Positions 8,642 through 18,194 of a stretch of DNA of 64,000 nucleotides are shown piece after piece. The DNA is from Halobellus rarus. GTDB taxonomy: Archaea > Halobacteriota > Halobacteria > Halobacteriales > Haloferacaceae. The DNA is taken from positions 124,001-188,000 of the forward strand of contig NZ_JANHDI010000004.1 in assembly GCF_024494595.1 (NCBI RefSeq), written 5' to 3'. Below the pieces are notes generated by a model, which had not been told where the DNA came from, searched no databases, and worked only from the letters and a program-made list of their open reading frames with translations. How positions within the stretch are numbered: the first letter of the stretch is position 1; each line of letters begins with the position of its first letter. A program made the translations under genes and the position numbers.

Positions 8642-9907
8642 TCAGACGATCAGGTCGTAGCCGTCGACGAGGTACCGCTCACACAGGTCGCGGTCCAGTT
8701 CGACGCCCAGCCCCGGGCCCTCGGGCACGTCGATGTACCCGTCTTCGAGAATCGGGCCGGAGCCGTCGACGCGGGTGCACATCTCGTTCCACCACGGGAC
8801 GTCCCGAGAGTGCCACTCCATACAGAGGAAGTTGGGGATCGCCGCGGAGACGTGCGCCCCGGCGATCGTTCCGAGGGGGCTGGAGATGTTGTGCGAAGCG
8901 ATCGGAATTCCGTACAGGTCACACACGGTCGCGATGTCGACGTACTCGCCCAGCCCGCCACACTTGTTGACGTCCGGCGCGGCGATGTCCATCATCCCCT
9001 CCCGGGCGGCCGTGTTGAACTGGGCGGTCTTCACGAGGTTCTCGCCGGTCAGCACCGGTGTGTCGAGCGCGTCCGTGACCCGCTTCTGGGACTCGGTCTT
9101 CTCCGGCGGCACGGGGTCTTCGAGCCACGCGAGGTCGAACCGTTCGAGCTTCTTCCCGAGGCGGATCGCCGTCTCGGTCGTGAAGTTCCAGTGGAGGTCC
9201 ATCCCGAGGTCGACGTCGTACCCGATCTCGTCGCGAACGGCCTCGACGAGGCTGACCTTGTGTTCGAGCGCCTCGTTGTCCATCCGCCGGTTCGCCTCGT
9301 CGTACTCGCTGTGCGTCGGGACGTCGAGGTCGAACTTCAGCGCCTCGAACCCCTCGTCGACGACTTCGCGGGCCGCGCGGGCGTAGGACTCGGGCGTGTA
9401 CACGTCAGTCGGGTCGTGTTCGCTGGCCGCGCCGAGCGACTCGCCGCCGTGGGTGTCGCAGTAGATCTTGATCTCGTCCCTGTACTTCCCCCCGAGCAGT
9501 TCGTAGACGGGCACGTCGAAGAGCTTGCCCTTGATGTCGTAACACGCCGTCTCGATCGCGGTGAAGGCGGCCTGCCCGATCCGCCCGGTCCCCGTGTAGC
9601 GCTGTTCGAGCAGTTCGCGGATCCGATCGGTATCGAGCGGGTTCTCGCCTTCGAGATCGATCTCCATTCGGCCGGCCATATCGAGCGCGGCCTCGGCCCG
9701 GAACGTCTCGCCGAGTCCGTACACGTCGGCGTCCGTCTCGACCTTGACGATCCCCCACGTGAAGTTCCCCGCGATGGCCATCGTCTCGATCGCCGTGATT
9801 TCGACGTCACGCTCCGGCGGGCGGTGCGTCTCGTCCATCCCCATATCTCGCCACGGGACGCCGCCGCCCTGTGGAATCCGATAGTCCGGTTGGTCGTCTT
9901 GTGGCAT
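8642..9907 (-). CDS. Enolase-superfamily sugar-acid dehydratase (xylonate/gluconate dehydratase-like)
   Basis: Mandelate racemase/muconate lactonizing enzyme family, 421 residues. It probably dehydrates an aldonic acid to a 2-keto-3-deoxy acid, by analogy with haloarchaeal XacD (xylonate) or gluconate dehydratase. The catalytic lysine motif is KFD (K191). Metal ligands follow in order in LGMDLHW, AWLEDP and LTGENL, and the C-terminal base is the His in ASHNISSPLG. The ATG at 9907 has a TATA-like TTTAAT about 28 bases upstream, so the message is probably leaderless. Neighbouring GH3 and GH31 glycosidases and an IclR regulator make xylonate the favoured substrate, but substrate specificity in this family cannot be read from motifs. 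Confidence 0.8.
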   Translation of the reverse strand: MPQDDQPDYRIPQGGGVPWRDMGMDETHRPPERDVEITAIETMAIAGNFTWGIVKVETDADVYGLGETFRAEAALDMAGRMEIDLEGENPLDTDRIRELLEQRYTGTGRIGQAAFTAIETACYDIKGKLFDVPVYELLGGKYRDEIKIYCDTHGGESLGAASEHDPTDVYTPESYARAAREVVDEGFEALKFDLDVPTHSEYDEANRRMDNEALEHKVSLVEAVRDEIGYDVDLGMDLHWNFTTETAIRLGKKLERFDLAWLEDPVPPEKTESQKRVTDALDTPVLTGENLVKTAQFNTAAREGMMDIAAPDVNKCGGLGEYVDIATVCDLYGIPIASHNISSPLGTIAGAHVSAAIPNFLCMEWHSRDVPWWNEMCTRVDGSGPILEDGYIDVPEGPGLGVELDRDLCERYLVDGYDLIV

Positions 9908-9949
9908 CGTCTGTGCAGTCGCAGATGCCGGGATTAAAGATTGTGGTGG

Positions 9950-12175
9950 CTACGCGGACCGAACGGCGGTCTCCGCGACTGGGGGACGGTCCTCCGGCGC
10001 GTGCGGGTCGCCGACGAGTTCCACCGTCCCGCGTCCTCGGAGGTCGACGGCCGACCGGGCGACGGCAAGTTCTACCGTGCCCGGTTCGACGACGAGTCGA
10101 TCCGCCGGCCCGTACGTCGCCAGCGCGGCGGCCGGCAGCGTGAAATCGATCTGGACACGGTCGTGAGAACCGAGAGAGACGCGGCGGAAACCGACGAGTT
10201 CCCGATCCGGGCGGACGGAGCGTCCGCCGCGGTGGCGAGCGTACAGTTGAACGACCTCGGTCCCGCTCCTGGGGGCAACGTTCTCGACCGCGAGCGAGGC
10301 CGTCAGCGTCCCGTCGGTGGCCGCCGATTCGGGAGCGACGGCGAAGTCGTCGTAGACGAACTCGGCGTAGCTCTCCCCGTGCCCGAAGGGGAACAGCGGC
10401 TCCGCCCGGGAGAACACGTACTCTCCCGTCGAAACCGGACTCTGTCGATAGTGACTCGGGAGCTGGCCGACAGATCGCGGGAGGGAGACGGGAAGCCGGC
10501 CGCCGGGATCGGTGCCGAGGAGGACGTCAGCGATGGCCGAGCCGCCCTCCTGACCGGGGAGCCACGCGGCGACGACCGCGTTCGCTCGCTCGACCGTCTC
10601 GGGGACGGCGAGCGGCCGCCCGCTCACGAGGACGACGACGACCGGGGTGCCGGTCGACGCGACCCCGTCGAGCAGTTCGGACTGTCGTCCGGGTAACCCG
10701 AGCGTCGCGCGGTCGAGGCCCTCGCCGGTCGTTCCCGACGAGTCGCGTTCGACGTCGATCCCCGATTGACCACCGAGACAGGCCACGACGACGTCCGCGT
10801 CGGCTGCCAGCGCGACCGCCTCGTCGATGTCGTCGGTCGGCCCCTCCCTGACCCCGCAGCCCCGCGCGTACTCGACCGTCGATATTCGCTCTGACAGGGA
10901 TTCTCTCGGCGTCGAGACGGCAATGTGTCCGTCGTCGCCCTCCGCGCCGGCGTACGAGTAGTTCCCCAGCATGTTCCGGGGGGCGTCGGCGTTGGGGCCG
11001 ACCACCGCGACTGCCGCGTCAGGCGCCAACGGCAGGACGCCGTCGTTCGTCAGGATCACCTGGGACCGCCGAGCGGCCCGTCGCGCGAGGGGGCGAACCG
11101 AGTTGGGACCGAACGCCTCGGCAGTCGCACCGGGGTCGGGCAACGGATCGGTGAAGAGTCCCGCACGGACCTTCTGCCAGAGGTGGCGGCGGACCGCACG
11201 GTCGACGAGCGACTCGTCGACGTCGCCGTCGGAGACGGCCGCGACGAGTCGGTCACCGAAACACTCGGTCTCGGGCAGTTCGACGTCGACGCCGGCCGAC
11301 AGCGCCAGCACGCCCGCGGTTCGCTTGTCGGGGGCGACACCGTACTCGGTCGCCAGCAGTTCGATACCGCGCCCGTCGGAGACGACGGTCCCGGTGAACC
11401 CCCACTCCTCACGGAGGAGGTCGGTGAGAAGGCGGTGGTTCGCGTGACAAGGAACCCCGTCGACGGTGTTGTACGCGGCCATCACCGACGACGCACCCGC
11501 GTCGATACCGGCGCGGAACGGGATCAGATCGGCGTCGCGCATCTCCCGCAACGAGGCCGTCGGGCGCCCGCGGTTCCGTCCGCCGGCCGGCCGTCCGTGG
11601 CCGACGAAATGTTTGAGCGTGGGCTCGACGCCCGCGTCGAGAAATCCGGCGACGGCCCTCTCAGTCAGTGCCGCTGCGAGCGCGGGGTCTTCCCCGAACG
11701 TTTCCTCGGTACGGCCCCAGCGCGGTTCGACGCCGAGGTCAGCCACCGGAGAGAGCGTCAGTTGACAGCCGACGGCGCGTAACTGCTCGCCGACGGCGGC
11801 GGCGACTTCCCGTACGAGGGGCGTATCCCAGGTACTCGCCATCCCGATCGCCTGGGGGACGACCGCACCGCGTCGCCCGGCGTAGCCGCAGAGACTCTCC
11901 TCGCGAACGAAGGCCGGAACGCCGTACGGCGTCTCCGTCCGCAGGAAGGACTGGATATCGGCGACGACACCGGCCAGGGCTTCCGGCGGTAGTCCGCTCT
12001 CCCGACCCACGCGGGTCACGCGACCGATGCCGTGGGGAATCTCCTCTCGGGCGCGCTCGGGAGAGAATCGGCCGTCTTCGAGCAGGGATCCGATCCGAAC
12101 GGTCCCGAGCTGTGCGACCTTCGTCTCCGGCGACATCTCGTCGACGAGTCGGCCCATATACGTAGCAGCGGTCAT
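9950..12175 (-). CDS. Glycoside hydrolase family 3 beta-xylosidase/beta-glucosidase
   Basis: A 741-residue retaining exo-glycosidase without a signal peptide, so it acts in the cytoplasm on imported oligosaccharides. The GH3 barrel shows KHFVGHGRPAGGRNRG (substrate-binding KH) and the nucleophile motif VVSDGRGIELL with Asp267; most beta-glucosidases have SDW here. The alpha/beta sandwich domain (AAVAVVGPNADA; VVVACLGGQSG) and a fibronectin type III domain at the end complete the family layout. The reading frame runs upstream to 12682, but that part is antisense to the GH31 gene. The ATG at 12175 (MTAATYMGRLVDEMS) is the first sensible start and has an A/T stretch about 30 bases upstream. Divergent from the GH31 gene with a 91-base shared promoter region. 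Confidence 0.85.
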   Translation of the reverse strand: MTAATYMGRLVDEMSPETKVAQLGTVRIGSLLEDGRFSPERAREEIPHGIGRVTRVGRESGLPPEALAGVVADIQSFLRTETPYGVPAFVREESLCGYAGRRGAVVPQAIGMASTWDTPLVREVAAAVGEQLRAVGCQLTLSPVADLGVEPRWGRTEETFGEDPALAAALTERAVAGFLDAGVEPTLKHFVGHGRPAGGRNRGRPTASLREMRDADLIPFRAGIDAGASSVMAAYNTVDGVPCHANHRLLTDLLREEWGFTGTVVSDGRGIELLATEYGVAPDKRTAGVLALSAGVDVELPETECFGDRLVAAVSDGDVDESLVDRAVRRHLWQKVRAGLFTDPLPDPGATAEAFGPNSVRPLARRAARRSQVILTNDGVLPLAPDAAVAVVGPNADAPRNMLGNYSYAGAEGDDGHIAVSTPRESLSERISTVEYARGCGVREGPTDDIDEAVALAADADVVVACLGGQSGIDVERDSSGTTGEGLDRATLGLPGRQSELLDGVASTGTPVVVVLVSGRPLAVPETVERANAVVAAWLPGQEGGSAIADVLLGTDPGGRLPVSLPRSVGQLPSHYRQSPVSTGEYVFSRAEPLFPFGHGESYAEFVYDDFAVAPESAATDGTLTASLAVENVAPRSGTEVVQLYARHRGGRSVRPDRELVGFRRVSLGSHDRVQIDFTLPAAALATYGPADRLVVEPGTVELAVARSAVDLRGRGTVELVGDPHAPEDRPPVAETAVRSA

Positions 12176-12229
12176 CGATGCGCGACACTTCGACGCCCCA
12201 GGACAAAAAATCGCGTACCGACGGCGTAG

Positions 12230-12237
12230 TTTTATTA
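12230..12237 (+). promoter_or_regulatory. TATA box of the GH31 gene in the divergent glycosidase promoter
   Basis: TTTTATTA lies 30-37 bases before the GH31 ATG at 12267. On the other strand a run of six A/T bases near 12204-12210 sits at the right distance from the GH3 start at 12175. Both glycosidase genes are thus driven from the 91-base region 12176-12266, a natural place for joint control by the IclR regulator. Confidence 0.5.
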
Positions 12238-12266
12238 CCGAGAGACGCCCCGTCGATGATACGACG

Positions 12267-14606
12267 ATGAGCGAACGTATTACCATCGACGCGGTGGCCG
12301 AATACGCCGTCGAGGGCCGAACGGTGCGCCTCGACTGCGACGTGGTCGCCCCGGAGTCAGCGACGCCTCGGACAGTCCCGGTCTCCCTAGCGGTGTACGG
12401 CCCCCGAACGTTTAGATTCGACCTCCAGGCCAACCCGGAGGTCGCCGCGGAGAGCGAGTTCCCTCGGCTGGACACCGAAGCCGTCTCGACGGCGTTCGAC
12501 CTCGATGTGGTCGAAACCGACGGGACGCTCAGGGTCGAGACCGGCGCGCTCGACATCTCTATCGGTCTCGACGAGTGGTCGTTCGTCGTCGCCGACGCGG
12601 AAACCGGTGACGTCGTGTTCGAGGAACAGCGGTCCGATCCGGACGTGTTCGGGCGGCAGCGCGTCGAGCCGCTGGGTTTCACTCAGGAGGAGATCAATCA
12701 CAACCCGCGGCGGATATCCGAGACGGGCACCGCGTTCCGCCTCTCACCCGACGAGAAGATCTACGGAGCGGGCGAGCAGTTTGTCGAGTTCGACCGTCGG
12801 GGGCGAGAGCTGGACCTGTGGCACGAGGAGCCCCTCGGGACGGAGACCGAACGGGCGTACAAGAACATCCCGTTCCACCTCTCGTCGAAGGGGTACGGGA
12901 TGTTGATCGACACGACGTCGCGCGTGCACTACGACTTCGGCAAGTCGTCGACGGCCTCTGGGACCGTATCCGTCGCGGAGGACCGATTCGCATTCGTCTT
13001 CTTTTACGGCCCCGATTTCAGCGACGTCATACGGCGATACACGGCCGTCACGGGGCGACCGTCGCGTCCGCCGAAGTGGTCGTTCGGGACCTGGATGTCC
13101 CGCCTCGGGTACGAGTCCCGCGAGGAGTTGGAAGCGGTCGCAGAGCGCCTTCGGGAGGAATCGATTCCGAGCGACGTTCTCCACCTCGATCCATTCTGGA
13201 TGCGGGAGAACAAATCGACCGACCTGGAGTGGGACACCGACCAGTTCCCCGACCCCCAGGGGATGATCGCGGGACTTCGCGAGGACGATTTCCGACTCTC
13301 GCTGTGGGAGCATCCGCACGTCCCGGTCGGCACCGACGCCTTCTCCGAGGGCGCCCGGAAGGGGCACTTCGTCACCGACGGCGCTGGGAAACCGTACGTG
13401 ATGGATCACACCTGCCAGGGAGATTACCGCGGCGCCCTCGTCGACTTCACCGATCCCGAGGCCGTCGAGTGGTGGAAGGACAAACATCGTCGTCTCTTAG
13501 AACAGGGCGTCTCCGTGTTCAAAACGGACTACGGCGAGTACGTCCCCGAGGATGCGGTCTTCGCGAACGGGAAGAGCGGACAGACGATGCACAACCTCTA
13601 CCCGTATCTCTACAACGAGGCCGTCTACGAGGTCGTGGGTGAAGTGAACGGAGAAGAGGAGGCAGTCGTCTGGGGGCGTTCGGCCTGGACCGGGAGCCAG
13701 GCGTTCCCGATGCACTGGGGGGGCGACCCGCAGACGAGCTGGAACGGAATGAGCGCGGCGCTCCGTGGCGGCCTCTCCGCGTCGCTATCGGGCATCGCCT
13801 TCTGGAGCCACGACATCGGGGGCTTCCGGGGCACGCCCAGCGACGCGTTGTACACCCGCTGGTCGCAGTTCGGACTGCTCTCATCGAACGCCCGTTGTCA
13901 CGGGACGACGCCACGGGAGCCGTGGGAGTTCGGCGAGGAGGCCCTCGCCGTCTTCCGGAAGTATGCCCGGCTTCGATACCGTCTGCTGCCGTATCTATAC
14001 ACGTACGCCGAGATCGCCGCCCGGACCGGGCTCCCCGTCGTTCGACCGCTCGTCTTAGAGTACCAGGACGATCCGACGGTACACCGGATGGATACCCAGT
14101 ACCTCTTGGGCAGAGATCTCCTCGTCGCTCCGGTCTTCACTGAACGCGGCGTTCGCTCGGTGTATCTGCCCGAGGGCGAGTGGCGGGACAGACAGTCCGG
14201 TGAGCGATACGAGGGCGGGCGACGGATCGAACAGCACGTCGAACTCGACGAGATGCCGATGTTCGTGCGTGCTGGGAGTGTCGTTCCCGAGCGCGAGCCC
14301 ACACAGTCGGTCCGGTCTGGGACGCCCGACGACCTCGAACTGGTGGCGACGCTCGCCGACGGACGAGCCAGCGGGCGCGTGTACGACGTCGACGCGGACG
14401 CGCTCGTCGAGGTGGGGATCGAATCGATGGAAGAGACGCTATCGATCGATACCGGCGGCATCACCGCAGACCGGGTAACGGTCACCGTTTACGACGTCGA
14501 CCCCGAGACCGTCATCGTCGACGAGGATGTGGCGACACCGGTGGACGACGACCCCGACGACGGCGAGTGGACGGTCGCCGACTCGGTGCTCACGCTCTCT
14601 GTGTGA
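12267..14606 (+). CDS. Glycoside hydrolase family 31 alpha-xylosidase (YicI-like)
   Basis: A 779-residue enzyme that releases alpha-linked xylose, for instance from isoprimeverose-type oligosaccharides, in the cytoplasm (no signal peptide). The layout follows E. coli YicI: N-terminal beta-sandwich, catalytic barrel, then C-terminal beta domains. FKTDYGE (nucleophile Asp421) corresponds to YicI FKTDFGE, which separates alpha-xylosidases from alpha-glucosidases. HWGGD (Asp487) is the acid/base; FWSHDIGGF and LLSSNARCHG complete the site. Start at ATG 12267 follows the TATA box at 12230-12237; the frame is open further upstream but that part is antisense to GH3. The ABC ATPase gene follows 69 bases downstream with its own TATA-like sequence. 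Confidence 0.92.
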   Translation: MSERITIDAVAEYAVEGRTVRLDCDVVAPESATPRTVPVSLAVYGPRTFRFDLQANPEVAAESEFPRLDTEAVSTAFDLDVVETDGTLRVETGALDISIGLDEWSFVVADAETGDVVFEEQRSDPDVFGRQRVEPLGFTQEEINHNPRRISETGTAFRLSPDEKIYGAGEQFVEFDRRGRELDLWHEEPLGTETERAYKNIPFHLSSKGYGMLIDTTSRVHYDFGKSSTASGTVSVAEDRFAFVFFYGPDFSDVIRRYTAVTGRPSRPPKWSFGTWMSRLGYESREELEAVAERLREESIPSDVLHLDPFWMRENKSTDLEWDTDQFPDPQGMIAGLREDDFRLSLWEHPHVPVGTDAFSEGARKGHFVTDGAGKPYVMDHTCQGDYRGALVDFTDPEAVEWWKDKHRRLLEQGVSVFKTDYGEYVPEDAVFANGKSGQTMHNLYPYLYNEAVYEVVGEVNGEEEAVVWGRSAWTGSQAFPMHWGGDPQTSWNGMSAALRGGLSASLSGIAFWSHDIGGFRGTPSDALYTRWSQFGLLSSNARCHGTTPREPWEFGEEALAVFRKYARLRYRLLPYLYTYAEIAARTGLPVVRPLVLEYQDDPTVHRMDTQYLLGRDLLVAPVFTERGVRSVYLPEGEWRDRQSGERYEGGRRIEQHVELDEMPMFVRAGSVVPEREPTQSVRSGTPDDLELVATLADGRASGRVYDVDADALVEVGIESMEETLSIDTGGITADRVTVTVYDVDPETVIVDEDVATPVDDDPDDGEWTVADSVLTLSV

Positions 14607-14675
14607 AACCGCCGCGGAGGAGTGAATTTATTAGGAGAGGTGGCAAAGAGTAGCGTAGTAACTCCGGGAAACACT

Positions 14676-15809
14676 ATGGGACGCTTACAACTGAACGATC
14701 TGACGAAGGTCTTCGAATCGGACGGAAGCGACATCGTCGCGGTCAACGAACTCAACCTGGACATCGAGGACGGCGAATTCCTCGTACTGGTCGGGCCATC
14801 AGGCTGTGGGAAGTCGACGACACTGCGATGCATCGCGGGGCTGGAACAGGCGAGTTCCGGACGCATACTGCTCGACGACCGCGACATCACGTACGCCAAG
14901 CCCAAGGAGCGCGAGATGGCGATGGTGTTCCAGAACTACGCGCTCTATCCGCACATGTCGGTCCGAAAGAACATCGGATACGGGCTGAAGATCACCTCCG
15001 ACCTCTCCAAAGAGGAGATCGACGAGCGCGTCGAAGAGACCGCCGAGCTCCTCGAGATCGAGGAACTGCTGGAGAAAGAGCCGGGCGATCTCTCGGGAGG
15101 ACAACAACAGCGTGTCGCCCTCGGGCGAGCGATTATTCGAGAGCCCGAAGTCTTCCTGATGGACGAACCGCTGTCGAACTTGGACGCGAAGCTCAGGACG
15201 ACGATGCGGACCGAAATTCAGCAACTCCAGCAGGATATGGACATCACGACCATCTACGTCACCCACGACCAGACGGAAGCGATGACGATGGGGGACCGGA
15301 TCGCGATTCTGGATCAGGGCAAACTGCAACAGATCGGCGAGCCGTTGGAGTGCTACCACCGTCCGACAAACCGCTTCGTCGCCGGCTTCATCGGATCCCC
15401 CTCGATGAACTTCCTCTCGGTCCAGCAGAGTGGACAACTCCTCGAACACGACGAGTTCAGCTACCGGATATCCGAGGAGACTCGAGACGCCCTCACGGAG
15501 AGTAGCCGAGACCTAACGCTCGGGATCCGCCCCGAGCACATCCGTCTCACCGAAGGCGACACGCAGAACGCAGTCAGCACCACCATCGAAGTCGTCGAGC
15601 CGATGGGCGAGGTTACGTACGCCTACTTCGATATCGGCGATCAAACGTACACTGCCAGCATCGAGGGTGAGCGCAGGATTCAGGCGGACGAGGACGTGCA
15701 CGTGGTGTTCCCCGAAGAGAAGATCCACATCTTCGACGGCCGGACCGGTGAGGCGATCAAAAACAGCGAACTGGGCGATGCGACCGACACCACCGCCGTT
15801 CAGGTCTGA
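14676..15809 (+). CDS. Carbohydrate ABC transporter ATP-binding protein (MsmK/UgpC type)
   Basis: ATPase subunit (377 residues) of a CUT1 sugar importer, on the cytoplasmic face of the permeases. Walker A GPSGCGKST is near residue 41, the Q-loop in VFQNYALYPHMSVR, signature LSGGQQQRVALGRA near 139, Walker B FLMDEPLSNLD near 159, and the switch His in VTHDQTEAM. The C-terminal third has the TOBE-type regulatory domain (GIRPEHIRL) typical of MalK-like proteins. The frame can be opened from a GTG at 14622 but that lies at the TATA-like TTTATTA (14627-14633), so ATG 14676 is chosen. Likely partner of the two permeases at 6707-8561. Confidence 0.92.
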   Translation: MGRLQLNDLTKVFESDGSDIVAVNELNLDIEDGEFLVLVGPSGCGKSTTLRCIAGLEQASSGRILLDDRDITYAKPKEREMAMVFQNYALYPHMSVRKNIGYGLKITSDLSKEEIDERVEETAELLEIEELLEKEPGDLSGGQQQRVALGRAIIREPEVFLMDEPLSNLDAKLRTTMRTEIQQLQQDMDITTIYVTHDQTEAMTMGDRIAILDQGKLQQIGEPLECYHRPTNRFVAGFIGSPSMNFLSVQQSGQLLEHDEFSYRISEETRDALTESSRDLTLGIRPEHIRLTEGDTQNAVSTTIEVVEPMGEVTYAYFDIGDQTYTASIEGERRIQADEDVHVVFPEEKIHIFDGRTGEAIKNSELGDATDTTAVQV

Positions 15810-15833
15810 GAACTGTTTGGGCCTCGCGAACAA

Positions 15834-15840
15834 TTAAGTA
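15834..15840 (+). promoter_or_regulatory. TATA box of the IclR regulator gene
   Basis: TTAAGTA centred 26 bases upstream of ATG 15863. It indicates a leaderless message and decides between the GTG at 15851 and the ATG at 15863 in favour of the ATG. Confidence 0.55.
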
Positions 15841-15862
15841 TCTCCTCGCCGTGCGTTCGTGT

Positions 15863-16642
15863 ATGAGCAAGAGACAGTTCGAGACGGGGTCGGGGCGGCG
15901 GGTTCAGGCCGTGCAGATCTCCTGCGACATCATACAGGCGTTACGCGAGAAGGACGGTGCCGGCGTCTCCGAACTGGCCGAACACCTGGGTCGTTCGAAG
16001 GCCACGATTCACAGTCACCTGACGACGCTTGCCGACAACGAGTTCGTCGTACAACGCGACGGAAACTACGAGATCAGCCTCAGATTCGTTGATATCGGAG
16101 AGTACGCCAAGAGCCAGGTAGATATTTACGAGGTGACCAAAACGGAGCTAGAGCGCCTCGCCGAAGAGACGGGTGAAGTGGCGCAGTTTATGGTGGAAGA
16201 ACACGGCCGCGGCGTATATCTGCACAAGGCACGCGGCGAGAACGCTATTCAGACCGCTTCGTACGTCGGAAACCGAAAATATCTCCACTGCACGGCGCTT
16301 GGAAAGTCTATTCTCTCGCAACTTCCCGAAGAGCGGATCGATCAGATCATCGATCGGCACGGACTCCCCGAGCGGACTGAAAACACGATCTCGACGAGAG
16401 AGGAGCTGTTCGACACCCTCGAAACGGTACGCAGAGAGGGTGTCGCTTACGACGACGAGGAAGTGCTTCAGGGCCTCCGCTGCATCGCAGCACCGATTCA
16501 ACACCCGAACGGTGAGCTCTACGGAGCGATCAGCATCTCCGGTCCGACGAGTCGGTTCAAGGGAGATCGATTCCACGAAGAGTTACCCGAGATCGTCCAA
16601 GGAGCGGCGAACATCATCGAAGTCAACGCGACACAGCTCTGA
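15863..16642 (+). CDS. IclR family transcriptional regulator (XacR-like)
   Basis: A 259-residue regulator with an N-terminal winged helix (VSELAEHLGRSKATIHSHLTTL, about residues 37-58, as two overlapping motifs) and a C-terminal effector-binding IclR domain (about 85-255, with FMVEEHGRGVYL and CTALGKSILSQLPEE). In Haloferax volcanii the IclR protein XacR activates the xylose/arabinose oxidation genes. The position next to the xyloside importer and glycosidase genes suggests the same job here, with a pentose or pentonate as effector; this is inference. It follows the ABC ATPase by 53 bases but has its own TATA box. Confidence 0.85.
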   Translation: MSKRQFETGSGRRVQAVQISCDIIQALREKDGAGVSELAEHLGRSKATIHSHLTTLADNEFVVQRDGNYEISLRFVDIGEYAKSQVDIYEVTKTELERLAEETGEVAQFMVEEHGRGVYLHKARGENAIQTASYVGNRKYLHCTALGKSILSQLPEERIDQIIDRHGLPERTENTISTREELFDTLETVRREGVAYDDEEVLQGLRCIAAPIQHPNGELYGAISISGPTSRFKGDRFHEELPEIVQGAANIIEVNATQL

Positions 16643-18194
16643 CGTTCGCGTTGTGCGAACGCACCGAGCACTTCGATAATTGAGCCGTACAAATCAACCT
16701 GGTTCGAGGGCGCTAAGGTGGGTTCGGTTCCCTCTGGACCTCGGCGTTTGGTAGAGGCAAACAGTGCGGGACTGTCAAATTCGCCTCCCGCCCAAGGGCC
16801 GTCGCGAACAACTACGCGGAACGGGTGACGATTCCAGCGGTGGATTTTGGGGGGGCGTTTCGCTTCTTTACGGAGGCAAAGGGGGTTTAGTCCCGTAAGT
16901 GGCGTCGGGACGCATTACGAAGATGCATCGGTTGAGATCGCTGTGCGTCCGATACGTCACATATTCCTGATAGTTAATCTGTTTGCCCTAGCCGAACACG
17001 GGCGAATAACACCGGAGTGGAAAATATGGCTGAAACACCACCGATTATTGGTAGAGAGCGTTTGACAGACGCGCTATATCAGTCTGAGGGGGCGTGAATA
17101 GCCGCGCAAAATATCGAGATGACCGAACCCGAGTAACATACGTACGCCCGTTATGTTTTGTTTCGACACCTCGCTGAGTTCGGAAAGTGTATAATAGGTG
17201 TACGAGCGTTAGTTAATACGCACTGAGTGCGTCTTCGGAGTCGACGTTGCGCCGGATTGGCGAGTTCGCTAGTCCGGGTACTCGTCGGCCGACACGTGGG
17301 CGTCCATATCTTCGAGACGCCGACCGAGGCTCCACGTCCGCCCGACGAACGGAATATGCGGGCCGGTGTCGAGTAGATATCGTTCGTCATCTCTGAGAAC
17401 TCATCGGATATCACGTGGCAAACGCTTCGGTTCAATCTATCTTACCTTCGGAACGATAAGAGACAATCACCTTCGGGTGAGAGCCCGTTTGCCCGCCGAT
17501 TCGACTTACTCCCTGTTCCACAGAGACGTAGTATCGCGATGGAGTCACTGTACGAGATCGTGTAGCCGTACAGCTACGACTCGGCGCTGTTGGATCTTCG
17601 GGCTAAGTGAATTAAGTAAGCTCACGTGACAATTTATATAATTTAATTGGTTGTTCTAATTTTTCCTAAACTTCCTTAGTATTTAGTTGAAAAAACAGAT
17701 AGGGAGATCAGACGGATTATAGATATGGATCCATACCAATTACTTCCGAGTTAATCACCGTTCTGTCGCGATAGAGTTCGAAAAAATCGTGTTTTATGTA
17801 TGATTAGACACCTTCAGGGAGATTTCACTAACTAAATTATATCCGGAATTGTATAAATATCATATAGAATCTTATATCATAAATAAAAAATGACTCAACA
17901 ATAAAGTCGGATTCCGCGAGCCGAAACCTGGCGGAAATAAGAGTGCGACCGAGCCAGCGAGTCCGGGCCGATCGACGTGTTCGGAGGCTGTATCGTGGCG
18001 ACTACATCGGAAGTGCGTGGAGCACGATTTCGTGGAGTTTCGGCCGGGGGAGACAGACCGGGCGCTAGGCACTCAAAGACCGAAGCCGTCCTCCCCTCAG
18101 AGAAAAAATCGCAAACACAAGCCCTTCTGATGGTTAAATATGGTTTTGATACTTCAGTCGATCTAATAGGAGACAACAGAAAGTCGTAGATACG
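16643..18194. other. Gene-poor, A/T-richer stretch with decayed coding remnants
   Basis: About 1.55 kb with no gene I can support. Base composition drops to A/T-rich around 17620-17920. Short open frames exist (for example 16847-17065 forward, ending HIFLIVNLFALAEHGR...) but match no family I recognise and lack promoters at a sensible distance. One reverse-strand stretch (17269-17400) looks like the end of a once-functional gene and is listed separately. The next gene is preceded by an ATCTAATAG TATA-like sequence around 18161-18169. The stretch looks like an old insertion or deletion site. Confidence 0.5.
17269..17400 (-). pseudogene. C-terminal remnant of an unidentified protein
   Basis: A frame of 43 codons ending in TAG reads VLRDDERYLLDTGPH, then IPFVGRTWSLGRRLED, then MDAHVSADEYPD. 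Its composition is that of a normal haloarchaeal acidic protein, with G/C mostly in third positions. Directly upstream in the same frame is a TGA and then sequence that soon meets more stops. I read it as the surviving 3' end of a gene; the family is not recognised. Confidence 0.3.

Noticed and set aside
16847-17065. 72-codon forward frame as a possible transposase end
   Set aside because: No catalytic motif, terminal repeat or promoter; resemblance to transposase C-termini was too weak to call.
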